Below are positions 41,500-50,777 of a stretch of 64,000 bases of DNA, piece after piece. Where the stretch lies: NCBI GenBank assembly GCA_030447415.1, contig JAUJOZ010000008.1, positions 62,001 to 126,000 on the forward strand, given 5' to 3'. The position numbers and the translations under genes were made by a program. Origin of the DNA: Thermomicrobiales bacterium. Its GTDB lineage: Bacteria; Chloroflexota; Chloroflexia; Thermomicrobiales; UBA6265. The first letter of the stretch is position 1. The number at the start of each line of letters is the position of its first letter. The notes below the pieces were generated by a model. It ran no database searches and was not told the DNA's origin. It saw only the letters and a program-made list of their open reading frames with translations.

Positions 41500-42342
41500 C
41501 TAAAGCCCACTCATCCGAACGACCTCGACTCCCCGGTGTTCCAGCTCCGACACGAAGCGGTTGATTCCGATCAGGTCGGAGGCAATGTGGCCGGAAACGA
41601 CGACGTTGATCCCGGGTTGGCCGAGAGACCGGATGCGCTCGGCTTCCTCCGCGGCGAGGTGGATGTACACGACTGTGCCGACCCCATGGGCGAAGAGCGC
41701 CTCCGCTATCGGAAAGCCACCGTTCGTGCCGGCCCCGTGAAACACCACCACCTTCCCCGCAGGGTTATCGAGCCGACCGACCGGCACCATCACCCGGGTT
41801 GGCGCGTCTCGGATCTCGGGGATGGTCAGGAGTCCGTCGATGATGTCAGTTACCAGCGGCTTCCGTCCCAACCCGCTGACATGATCCTGGATCGCGGCGT
41901 CCATGATCCGGCGCCCAACCTCGTCGAGCGGCAGGTGGACGTTGAGGAACGGAAGACTGAGCAGGCGAGCGATCGAAGGCGCGTGATCGACGTTCATCGC
42001 CTGAGCACGGAGAAGCGCCCGGGTCATGATTGGCTGGACGACACGCCTGGCGTCCTCGATCGGAACGCCGGCCGCGACTAGCAGCTCCACCTGGCGGGCG
42101 AGGACCTTCGGGAAGTTCAGCTGGGCCGCGCCGCCGGCCGGATGGTGCGCAATGGCGCCGTCCACACTAACCTGGCGCGCCAGCAGCAATTCCGCCGCGC
42201 CGATGTCGACCCCCATCATCACCCGGCGGAGACCATCCCCCGGCACGTAGATCGCGCTGTCACCGGGAACCTCCGCCATCCCGGCGAGATCCAGGCCGAG
42301 GCGCATCATCTCGTCGGTCGATAAGCCCGTCCGCTTCACCAT
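41500..42342 (-). CDS. NIF3-like dinuclear metal-centre protein
   Basis: GVDIGAAELLLARQVSVDGAIAHHPAGG...NVHLPLDEVGRRI...IHLAAEEAERIRSLGQPGINVVVSGHIASDLIGINRF. Confidence 0.75.
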   Translation of the reverse strand: MVKRTGLSTDEMMRLGLDLAGMAEVPGDSAIYVPGDGLRRVMMGVDIGAAELLLARQVSVDGAIAHHPAGGAAQLNFPKVLARQVELLVAAGVPIEDARRVVQPIMTRALLRAQAMNVDHAPSIARLLSLPFLNVHLPLDEVGRRIMDAAIQDHVSGLGRKPLVTDIIDGLLTIPEIRDAPTRVMVPVGRLDNPAGKVVVFHGAGTNGGFPIAEALFAHGVGTVVYIHLAAEEAERIRSLGQPGINVVVSGHIASDLIGINRFVSELEHRGVEVVRMSGL

Positions 42343-42465
42343 GATCGACCCTCCGGCGCGCCGGTCGCGGCCGCACGATGCCACTCGTTCATCGTACACT
42401 CAAGCCATTGGCGAGGACCGGCGCATCGGTCGAACACCGGTGCGGTCGCAGCAGGACACGCGGCG

Positions 42466-43527
42466 ATGGCAGACACGACCCACACCCGGGACGAAATCCG
42501 GCTCACGACTCTCGCGGGATGCGCCGGCTGAGCGTCAAAGATGGGCCCCGCGGCCCTGGCGCAGGTGCTGCGCCCGCTCGCCCGTCACACGCATCCGGAC
42601 CTCCTCGTCGGACTGCAAACCAGCGACGACGCGGCTGTCTACCGTTTGTCCGACGATCTGGCGATCGTCCAGACGGTCGATTTCTTCACCCCCGTGGTCG
42701 ACGACCCATGGACGTACGGGGCGATCGCGGCGGCCAATTCGATGAGTGACATCTATGCGATGGGTGGCGATGTCCTCCTCGCCCTCAACATCGCCGCGTT
42801 TCCGGACGATCTCCCGCCTGAGGTGCTTACCGCGGTGTTCGAGGGAGGGGCGTCGAAGGTGGCCGAGGCCGGGGGCGTGATCGCCGGCGGCCACACCGTG
42901 ACGGACGACGAGCCGAAGTTCGGTCTCTGCGTCACTGGCACGATCAGACCAGATCGAGTCCTGACCAAGGCTGAGGCGCGGGCCGGTGACCGACTCTTCC
43001 TGACCAAGCCGCTTGGGACGGGCGCCATCACGACCGCGATCAAAAACGGCCGGGCGGAGCCGACCCACGTGGAGGCCGCCGTCGCGTCGATGCTGACGCT
43101 GAACCGCGCGGCGTCCCTCGCCATGCGCGACTTCGACGTCCACGCCTGCACCGACATCACCGGTTTCGGCCTCCTCGGCCACGGAGCCGAGGTGGCCATC
43201 AGGAGTGGGGTCGGTCTGCGGTTCTCCGGCGAGCGAGTGCCTCTGCTGCCCGGCGCGTTGGGATACGCGGCGGGCGGCCACCTTCCGGGCGGCATGCGGC
43301 GCAACCGGGATCACTTTGCCGCGTCCGATGGGGGGATCACGATCGAGACAGGGGTCGATCCGAACCTGGAGGCGCTGCTGTACGACCCGGAAACCTCCGG
43401 TGGCCTCCTCTTCTCGATCGCCGCCGAGGACGGTGAGGCGTTGCGTTCCGCCTTCCGCGGCGCCGATGTGTCGCTCTGGGAGATTGGCGAGGTCGTGGCC
43501 GGCGCCGGCATCGTCGTCGGCGCCTGA
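42466..43527 (+). CDS. selD: Selenide, water dikinase containing selenocysteine (TGA 42529-42531 read as Sec)
   Basis: In-frame readthrough from ATG 42466 gives MADTTHTRDEIRLTTLAGCAG-U-ASKMGPAALAQVLRPL...; downstream GLQTSDDAAVYRLSDDLAIVQTVDFFTPVVDDPWTYGAIAAANSMSDIYAMGG is canonical SelD. Confidence 0.92.
42558..42574 (+). promoter_or_regulatory. Candidate bacterial SECIS element
   Basis: GGCGCAG-GTG-CTGCGCC: perfect 7-bp stem, 26 nt after the Sec TGA; the GCAGGU..CUGC apex resembles the E. coli fdhF SECIS apex. Confidence 0.7.
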
Positions 43528-43535
43528 GAACGCGC

Positions 43536-44456
43536 GTGGAGGCCCCGCGGGCTGGCAGCGCCAATGTCCGGACCGTCGGGGTTATTCTCAATCCGACGGC
43601 CGGTGGTGGTCGGGCGCTCCGCCTGCTGCCGCGGGTTGTGGCGGCACTCCGACGCCTCGAGCAGTCGCACCAGATACACGTCACCGGCGCGGCTGGCGAA
43701 GCGATGGATGTCGCCGGTCGTTTCGCGTCCGCGGGCGTGCACACCGTTGTCGCTGTCGGCGGTGATGGCACGGTCAACGAGGTCGCCAACGGACTGCTCG
43801 ACAGCGGCCTACCGACGGCCCTTGGCGTCGTGCCGGCCGGGCGTGGCGCCGATTTCTCCCGCAGCCTGGAGATGCCACGGGAGCTGGACGTCGCGCTCGC
43901 TCGAATCGTTCGTGGGACGCGCCGCCGGATTGATGTCGGCCGGGCCGCCTTCGCGGACGGCACGACCCGCGCGTTCGTCAATGTGGCCGGTCTCGGCTTC
44001 GACGCGGCGGTGGCGGAGCGGGCGGCCAGGTCCCGGCTGCCGGGCAGTACGATCCCGTACCTGCATGGGTTGTTGGGCACCCTCGTCGGCTACCAGAACC
44101 TGCCGGTAGCCCTCCGCGCCGATGGGACCCCCATTGCGGGGCGTGTGATGGCGGTCGTCATTGCCAACGGGTGCTATTTCGGGGGCGGCATGCGGATCGT
44201 GCCCGGTGCTCGATTGGACGATGGCCGGCTCGACCTCGCGATCCTGGGGGACCTTTCTAAGGTCGAACTGCTCTGCAACGTACCGCGCGTCTACCGAGGG
44301 ACGCACGTTACCCACCCCAAGTTTGTCCACCGAACGATCGAACGAGTCCACGTCGAGAGCGGAGGGGGCGCGCGGGTGCAGCTGGACGGCGAAGTGGTCG
44401 CCTCGACGCCGGTGACCTTCTCCGTGGTGTCCGGCGCGCTTGTGCTGGCGGGATGA
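43536..44456 (+). CDS. Diacylglycerol/lipid kinase family protein (YegS-like)
   Basis: GVILNPTAGGGRALRLLPRVVAALRR...VVAVGGDGTVNEVANGLLDSGLPTALGVVPAGRGADFSRSL. Confidence 0.9.
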   Translation: MEAPRAGSANVRTVGVILNPTAGGGRALRLLPRVVAALRRLEQSHQIHVTGAAGEAMDVAGRFASAGVHTVVAVGGDGTVNEVANGLLDSGLPTALGVVPAGRGADFSRSLEMPRELDVALARIVRGTRRRIDVGRAAFADGTTRAFVNVAGLGFDAAVAERAARSRLPGSTIPYLHGLLGTLVGYQNLPVALRADGTPIAGRVMAVVIANGCYFGGGMRIVPGARLDDGRLDLAILGDLSKVELLCNVPRVYRGTHVTHPKFVHRTIERVHVESGGGARVQLDGEVVASTPVTFSVVSGALVLAG

Positions 44457-45328
44457 ACGAGCCCGGCCTCGATCGCTTGCCGACGTCCCGCCGCGAGTGG
44501 TCTGCGATGCTCGACCGGCTCGGCGTGCGACCGAGCAAGGCGTTGGGGCAAAACTTTCTGTACGAGCGCGGGATCGTCCAGCGGATGGTCCGGGTCGCGG
44601 GCATCGGGAAGGACGACCACGTGCTGGAGGTCGGACCCGGCCTTGGAATCCTCACTGATGAGCTGCTGCGTCGCGCGGACGCCGTGACGGCGGTGGAGCT
44701 CGACCGGCGCCTGGCGGAGCACCTCCGCGCGGTGTTCGCCGCCGAGCCTCGCTTCCGGCTGGTCGAAGGCAACGCGCTGGAGCTATCCACGGACGACCTG
44801 ATCCCTTCCGATCGACCGTTCGTCGTCGCGGCAAACCTCCCCTACGCGGTCGCTTCGGCGGTGCTACGGCACCTCCTGGAGCAACGGCACCGACCGCGGC
44901 GCCTTGCCCTGATGTTGCAGAAAGAGGTTGCCGAGCGACTTGTTGCCCGGCCGCCGGCGATGTCGATCCTTGGGGTCGCCGCGCAGTTCTACGCCGAGCC
45001 GCGTCTAGCCTTCGACGTGCCGCCAACCGTGTTCATCCCGCCGCCGACCATCGAGTCGGCCGTCGTTATCCTTGAGGTTCGCTCTACACTGCCTCTGCCC
45101 GACGACGAGCACCCGCTGTTCTTCCGGGTGGTGAATGCCGGCTTCCGTCAAAAGCGAAAGCAGGTCGCTAACTCCCTGGCGGCCGAACTCGATCTGCCGA
45201 AAGAGACGGTCACGAACTGGTTGACCGGTGCCGGAGTCGACCCCATGCGCCGCGCGCAAACGCTGACCGTCGCGGACTGGGTGTCCCTGACCCGCTCCAT
45301 CCCAGTCCCCGAACGGACGCCGCAATGA
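44453..45328 (+). CDS. rsmA: 16S rRNA (adenine1518/1519-N6)-dimethyltransferase
   Basis: RPSKALGQNFLYERGIVQRMVRVAGIGKDDHVLEVGPGLGILTDELLRRA...VAANLPYAVASAVLRHLLE; ATGA overlap. Confidence 0.94.
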   Translation: MNEPGLDRLPTSRREWSAMLDRLGVRPSKALGQNFLYERGIVQRMVRVAGIGKDDHVLEVGPGLGILTDELLRRADAVTAVELDRRLAEHLRAVFAAEPRFRLVEGNALELSTDDLIPSDRPFVVAANLPYAVASAVLRHLLEQRHRPRRLALMLQKEVAERLVARPPAMSILGVAAQFYAEPRLAFDVPPTVFIPPPTIESAVVILEVRSTLPLPDDEHPLFFRVVNAGFRQKRKQVANSLAAELDLPKETVTNWLTGAGVDPMRRAQTLTVADWVSLTRSIPVPERTPQ

Positions 45329-46209
45329 CGCGGCTGACCGTGCGGGCGCGCGCCAAACTGAACCTCGGTCTCGAGATCACCGGTCGCCGCTCCGACGGTT
45401 ATCACAATCTCGTCACGATCTTCCAAGCCGTGTCGATTTACGACGAGTTGACGATGGTGCCGGCCACCGGCCTCCGGCTGAGCGTGTCCGGGGCTTCTCT
45501 CGGCGGGGCCGATAATCTGGCATTCGCCGCGATGCGGCGTCTCCGGGAGCGCGCGCGCGTCGGCGGCGGGGCGGCAGTTCACCTGGCGAAAGGCATCCCG
45601 GTGGCGGCGGGCCTCGGCGGCGCCAGCAGCGACGCGGCGGCGGCGCTCCTCGCTGCCCGCCAACTTTGGGGAGCGCCCGTCGGCGACGCGACGCTCCGCG
45701 ACCTAGCCGCGGCGTTGGGGAGCGACGTGCCGTTCTTCCTCCGCGGGGGCACCGCCTTCGCGACGGGGCGGGGCGAGCGGATCGAGCCGCTCCCGCCACT
45801 ACTCCCGGTCTGGTTCGTCGTCGTCGTGCCGGCGGTTCGGATCCATCGCAAGACCGCAACGCTCTACGCGGCCCTCACCGCGCCCGACTTCACCGCGGGC
45901 CATCGAGTCCGGGAGCAAAGCGATCGCCTGCGCGCGGGTCTGCCACTCGATCCAGAACTCCTTGTCAACGCCTTCGCGCGCCCGCTCGTCGCCCTGCGGC
46001 CGGAGTTAAGTGCCATCGGCGACGCGATGCGACGTGTAGGCGCGCCCGTCGTCGCCTTGTCCGGGGCGGGACCGAGCCACTTCACGGTCACCGGTGACGA
46101 GCGGGACGCGTGGCGTATGGCGCGTGAGTTGACCCGCCTCCTGCAGTCACGGGCGCGGGTCGGGGTGTGCCAGCCTGTGTCCAAACCGCCCGGGGTCTAC
46201 TCGGCGTAG
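45325..46209 (+). CDS. ispE: 4-diphosphocytidyl-2-C-methyl-D-erythritol kinase
   Basis: VRARAKLNLGLEITGRRSDGYHNLVTIFQAVSIYDEL; IPVAAGLGGASSDAAAALLA; VVALSGAGPSHF. Confidence 0.94.
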   Translation: MTRLTVRARAKLNLGLEITGRRSDGYHNLVTIFQAVSIYDELTMVPATGLRLSVSGASLGGADNLAFAAMRRLRERARVGGGAAVHLAKGIPVAAGLGGASSDAAAALLAARQLWGAPVGDATLRDLAAALGSDVPFFLRGGTAFATGRGERIEPLPPLLPVWFVVVVPAVRIHRKTATLYAALTAPDFTAGHRVREQSDRLRAGLPLDPELLVNAFARPLVALRPELSAIGDAMRRVGAPVVALSGAGPSHFTVTGDERDAWRMARELTRLLQSRARVGVCQPVSKPPGVYSA

Positions 46210-46397
46210 ACTTGAGGGACGCCCCTTCCAAGGAACGGCCAACCGCCACCGCGCGTTTAACCCAATGGCGTCATGCTTGCTCTAAGGCGGGCGCGACCAC
46301 CGCGTTCGCGTGGGCCCCCTGGACGCGCCGCGAACGTGATGAGTGACGAAAGGGGCGATGATACGCGATCCCGAGGGCCATCGCGGCGGTTCGGGCG

Positions 46398-48320
46398 ATG
46401 GGGATGATGAATCGGACGACAGTTAACCAGCGCTACGAGATGGAGCGAAAGATCGGGGACGGGGGCATGGCCGAGGTCTACCTCGGCCGCGACCTCCTGC
46501 TGCACCGTCAGGTTGCCGTCAAGGCACTTCGCTCCCAGTTCGCGACTGACCCAAACTTCCGCGCCCGCTTCGAGCGCGAGGCGCAGGCGGCCGCCGGCTT
46601 CACCCATCCGAACATCGTGGACGTCTACGACGTGGGGGAAGAAGACGGTGCCCCCTTCATCGTCATGGAGTACGTCCCGGGGGAGACGCTGAAGGAGGTC
46701 ATCGAGCAGGAGGGGCCGTTCCATCCGGACGACGTGGCCGCGCTCCTCGAACAGGTATGCGCCGCCCTCGACTACGCCCACGACCGTGGCTACATTCATC
46801 GTGACGTTAAGCCCCAGAACATCCTTGTCGACGCCGGCGGGGTCGCGAAGGTCGTTGACTTTGGCATCGCGAAGGGCCTTGCCGACAGCAACCTAACCGA
46901 GGCGGGCGCTGGGCTCGGCACCGTCCACTACATCTCTCCGGAACAGGCAAGTGGGCTGATGGCCACGCCCGCCTCCGACATCTACTCCGCCGGCGTGGTC
47001 GCGTTCGAGATGCTGACTCGCGCCCTCCCGTTCGACGCAGACACCGCGGTCGGCGTGGCGATGCGACACATCCACGAGCCCCCTCCAGCCCCGTCCTCGA
47101 TCAACCCGGCCGTACCCCCGGAAGTCGACGCCATTGTCCTCCGTGCGCTGGCAAAGGACCCAACGCGACGCTTCCCCTCGGCGGGAGAATTCGCCCGGGC
47201 AATGAGCGATTGGCGTGGTTACCCGCCGGTGGAGGAGCAGCGGTCGGCCCCAGCCCAAGGGGAGCCAGTGACGACGGTTGTCCCCCCGGCGGCGGGCCGG
47301 CCAGCCGGTAGCGGCGCAACAGTGGCGATGCCCCGGGGACTCGCTCCCGCCCGTCCTGCCGCGCCCGTCGTGGCCCAGCAGGCGCGCTCGGCGCCCAGAT
47401 CGCGGGCAACCGAGGACGAGGTAGGGTGCGTGACGTGGTTGGTCGGCTCGGGGATCATTCTCGGCGTCGTCGCCCTCATCTGGCTTGGATTCCAGCTCTC
47501 CCCGAGCTTTGCCGGTCCTCCGGCCGACTCGCCTGATCCGACGATCGCGGTGACGGAGCCGTCCGCTAATGAGGCGGCTGGGGCCCCGTCCACCGCCCCG
47601 ACTGCCCTCGCGCCAACAGTCGCGGTGCCCGCCGCGCCGGAAGCGCTTACTGTGCCCGTCCCTGAGCTCCGCGGCATGACCTTCGACCAGGCCGCGGACG
47701 CCGCCAATGGCGTCGGCCTGTTGGTTAGGGAGGACGTTCGCGTCTATTCCGCCACCGTGCCGGTTGACGCGGTGGCCGAACAGGATCCACCCGCGGGGGA
47801 ACAACTGGCACAGGGCGAAACGATCGTCGTCAAGCTCAGCCAAGGATCATCGGCGGTAGACCTCGCGAGTCTCGGTCTCGTCGGGAAGTCGGCGGAAGAA
47901 GCCGAAGCGCTTCTCCAGGAGCGCAACCTGGGCGTGGAGCGGGTGGAGGTCGGTAGCGTCGATGTCCTCGAAGGGATCGTCGTCGGCGTCGACCCACCGG
48001 CCACCGCCAACGTGGGCGACGTCGTCAGACTCGAGGTAAGTGTTGGGAACAAGGTCCGCATCCCGCTGGCCATTCGGGGGCAGCCGGTCGAGCAGGCCGC
48101 GACCCAACTAGCCGGTCTCGGACTCGAGGTCGTCGATCGTGTCGGGGTCGACCGTGACGAGATCGAAGGCCAGGGCGTTGACTTCGCGCTCGAGGAGATT
48201 CGCGACGGCGATGTCGTCGGTGTCGCCGCCGAGGGGGTCGAGGCGAACTTCGACGCCTGGGTGCCGCGCGGCAGCCGGATCACCCTGTTCTATTACGACA
48301 GCGTGCTGGACGTGCAGTAG
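46398..48320 (+). CDS. Serine/threonine protein kinase with TM segment and C-terminal PASTA repeats (PknB-like)
   Basis: YEMERKIGDGGMAEVYLGRDLLLHRQVAVKAL; YIHRDVKPQNIL; VDFGIAKGL; extracellular PASTA-like segments (ELRGMTFDQAADAANGVGLLV..., GLVGKSAEEAEALLQERNLGV...). Confidence 0.94.
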   Translation: MGMMNRTTVNQRYEMERKIGDGGMAEVYLGRDLLLHRQVAVKALRSQFATDPNFRARFEREAQAAAGFTHPNIVDVYDVGEEDGAPFIVMEYVPGETLKEVIEQEGPFHPDDVAALLEQVCAALDYAHDRGYIHRDVKPQNILVDAGGVAKVVDFGIAKGLADSNLTEAGAGLGTVHYISPEQASGLMATPASDIYSAGVVAFEMLTRALPFDADTAVGVAMRHIHEPPPAPSSINPAVPPEVDAIVLRALAKDPTRRFPSAGEFARAMSDWRGYPPVEEQRSAPAQGEPVTTVVPPAAGRPAGSGATVAMPRGLAPARPAAPVVAQQARSAPRSRATEDEVGCVTWLVGSGIILGVVALIWLGFQLSPSFAGPPADSPDPTIAVTEPSANEAAGAPSTAPTALAPTVAVPAAPEALTVPVPELRGMTFDQAADAANGVGLLVREDVRVYSATVPVDAVAEQDPPAGEQLAQGETIVVKLSQGSSAVDLASLGLVGKSAEEAEALLQERNLGVERVEVGSVDVLEGIVVGVDPPATANVGDVVRLEVSVGNKVRIPLAIRGQPVEQAATQLAGLGLEVVDRVGVDRDEIEGQGVDFALEEIRDGDVVGVAAEGVEANFDAWVPRGSRITLFYYDSVLDVQ

Positions 48321-48409
48321 CGCTCGGTTCGAGCTCCGCCGGTGCAGGAGCGGATGGCTCAAGCGGTAGGCGGCGGCCATACGAGCGGAGAGGAGTATCT
48401 GGCCTCAGC

Positions 48410-49402
48410 GTGCCGCCGGAACCCTCACTACAACAGCTCCAGGTGAGGCCGCCGCGCGCGCCATGGCGCGGAACACTCATCCTCGCCGCCACGGTGTTCG
48501 TGCTGTCGACCGGCACCTCAGCCTGGGCGGCATCGGCCTGGGCTGGTGATATGCGGGCGCCACGCCTAACCCTCCTCGGCGCGGGGAAACGCCTGTCGGT
48601 CCTGGTTACGGCGGGTGACGCTCGGCTCTTGATCGCGGCGGGTGACGACCCCGTGGCTTTCGCGAACGCGCTCGAGCGCGCCCGTCGCATGACGACCCGG
48701 CGGCTCGACGTGGCCCTCGTCACCGGCCTCGGCCGCGACGAACCAGTGAGCTCGCACGTCCAGGGGGATGACCGTGTCCGCTACGTCGCCTCGCTTGCAC
48801 CGCACGCGGGAGGAGCGGCGGCGTCGGCCTCACTCCCGGTTCTCGACGCCCCAAGCATGATCCGCCTCGGCGAAGACGTCACCGTGACCGTCGAGGTCGT
48901 CACCACCGGGACCGACGGGGAGGACCCGCAGCTCGGATGGCGGGCGATCATCCGGCGCGGGGACACGACCGTCGTTGTTCTTTCAGACGGGGAAGACGCG
49001 TCGAAGTTTTCCAATCTCGGCCCGATTTCCGCCCTCGTGCTGATCGGCGGCCACTCGGAGGAAGCGGTCGATGCCGTCGACGCCAGGGCGGTGGCGGTCA
49101 GCGCCGAGACCGTGTCCGGCCGACAGCTCCGCCAGGAGGTCGGCCCAACCCTCGACCACCCGGTGTGGGCAGTCCTCGTCCACCCGGGCGAAGGGGTGCG
49201 GCTCGACTTCCTGACGGGCGGCCTGAGCCTCCCCTCAGAGTCGAGCCAACTTCTTGGTACCCCATCCGTGGGAAATCAAGCCGCTCGGGCCGCCTTCGCT
49301 CGTTCGAACTCGCCTTTGACTTGTGAGAGCAGCTCTGGCTCGGTCAGCACCTCGAGGCCGGTCAGCGCCATCGACTTCGCGACCGAGATGGTGTTGGCAT
49401 AA
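48410..49402 (+). CDS. Hypothetical membrane-anchored protein
   Basis: GTG start, N-terminal TM (GTLILAATVFVLSTGTSAWAASAWAGD), protein-like composition; C-terminus runs 127 nt antisense into the M20 gene. Confidence 0.55.
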   Translation: MPPEPSLQQLQVRPPRAPWRGTLILAATVFVLSTGTSAWAASAWAGDMRAPRLTLLGAGKRLSVLVTAGDARLLIAAGDDPVAFANALERARRMTTRRLDVALVTGLGRDEPVSSHVQGDDRVRYVASLAPHAGGAAASASLPVLDAPSMIRLGEDVTVTVEVVTTGTDGEDPQLGWRAIIRRGDTTVVVLSDGEDASKFSNLGPISALVLIGGHSEEAVDAVDARAVAVSAETVSGRQLRQEVGPTLDHPVWAVLVHPGEGVRLDFLTGGLSLPSESSQLLGTPSVGNQAARAAFARSNSPLTCESSSGSVSTSRPVSAIDFATEMVLA

Positions 49403-50502
49403 CCCATCTCCGAGTCGGCCGCTTCGACGACATCGCGCGAGTGCCAAGTGCAGACGCGGTCAAGGATTGGGTAGCCGGTTTCAACCGAGGGGACGACGTA
49501 ACTGACATTGCCCCAATCGGTCGAGCCGGACCCGTCCTCGGGTCGCGCCTCGGGCAGGGGGAGGCCGACGTCGTCGAGGTTGCGCTTGATCCGACGCGCC
49601 AGCGTGTGGTTGGTGATCATGTCGTAGGTCGGACGCTCGGCCAGCACGTAGTTCAGCTCCGCTCCAGTGATCAGCGCCGCCCCCTCCGCGATGCGGCGCA
49701 CCTTGGCGACGAGCTCGTTCATGTAAGCCAGCGTCTGGGCGCGGATCAGGAAATTACCGGCCGCGAAGTCCGGGACGACGTTCGACGCATCGCCGCCCTC
49801 GGTGATGATGCCGTGGATGCGGGCGTCCGTTCGAACATGCTGCCGCAGCGCGTTGATCCCGTTGAACGTTTCGATCAGGGCGTTGAGGGCGTTGATCCCA
49901 TTGTACGGATCGGCTGCCGCGTGCGCGGCCTGGCCGCGGAACTCGATCCGCACCGCCTGGCAGGCGAGCGCCTGGCCGCTCCCCTCGACGGTTGGGCAGG
50001 ACGCCTCAATCGTCCCCGGGTGGGCGCCCATCGCGGCGTCGATGCCGTCGAAGACGCCGGCCTCGGCCATGATGATCTTGCCGCCCACCGCTTCCTCGGC
50101 CGGGGTGCCAAACACGAGGACCGTACCCGGAATGTGATCGACGGCCGCCTGCAGCCCGATACCGGCCCCAATAGCCGCGATGGCGATCAAGTTGTGGCCG
50201 CACCCATGACCGAGCCCGGGCAGCGCGTCGTACTCGGAGAGATACGCCACCCCCGGGCGTCCGGTCCCCACTTCGGCCCGGAAGGCGGTCGGCAGGCCGG
50301 CGACGCCTCGGGTCATCGACCAGCCCCGCCGCTCCAAGAATTCGGCGCACGCGGCGCTCGACCGCACTTCCTCAAGGGCGACCTCAGGGTGATCGTGGAT
50401 GAATTTCGAGAGCTGGATCAGCTCAGCCGTCGATGCATCGATCGCGTCGACGACGGCGCGACGAACCGCCGCGATCGCCATTGATTCCACTGTTTGCGCC
50501 AT
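49276..50502 (-). CDS. M20 family metallo-peptidase/amidohydrolase (AbgB-like)
   Basis: LSEYDALPGLGHGCGHNLIAIAAIGAGIGLQ; PAEEAVGGKIIMAEAGVFDGIDAAMGAHPG; FRGQAAHAAADPYNGINALNALI; GSGSTDWGNVSYVVPS. Confidence 0.92.
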   Translation of the reverse strand: MAQTVESMAIAAVRRAVVDAIDASTAELIQLSKFIHDHPEVALEEVRSSAACAEFLERRGWSMTRGVAGLPTAFRAEVGTGRPGVAYLSEYDALPGLGHGCGHNLIAIAAIGAGIGLQAAVDHIPGTVLVFGTPAEEAVGGKIIMAEAGVFDGIDAAMGAHPGTIEASCPTVEGSGQALACQAVRIEFRGQAAHAAADPYNGINALNALIETFNGINALRQHVRTDARIHGIITEGGDASNVVPDFAAGNFLIRAQTLAYMNELVAKVRRIAEGAALITGAELNYVLAERPTYDMITNHTLARRIKRNLDDVGLPLPEARPEDGSGSTDWGNVSYVVPSVETGYPILDRVCTWHSRDVVEAADSEMGYANTISVAKSMALTGLEVLTEPELLSQVKGEFERAKAARAA

Positions 50503-50777
50503 GACAACGACTCCTGGTCTCGCGCGAGCGTTGGACTGGACGGCCGGCTCGGTAGCCCGCCCCCGCTCGCCCTCGGTGAACGACGGCGGCGACGATAGCA
50601 CAGCGTTGGTTCTCAAACGAGCGTTCGGGCCGCTGCGGCTGGGCGAGATCGTCGTACTGTCGACGGTCCTCGCCCCGTTGTTGCGACAGCCGGGCTCGGC
50701 TATGCTGGCCCTCTTGCGTCAATCGGGCCGCAGCTTCCGGCCGTCCCCTCGAATGTCCCTGAGGAGGGTCCCCGTCT

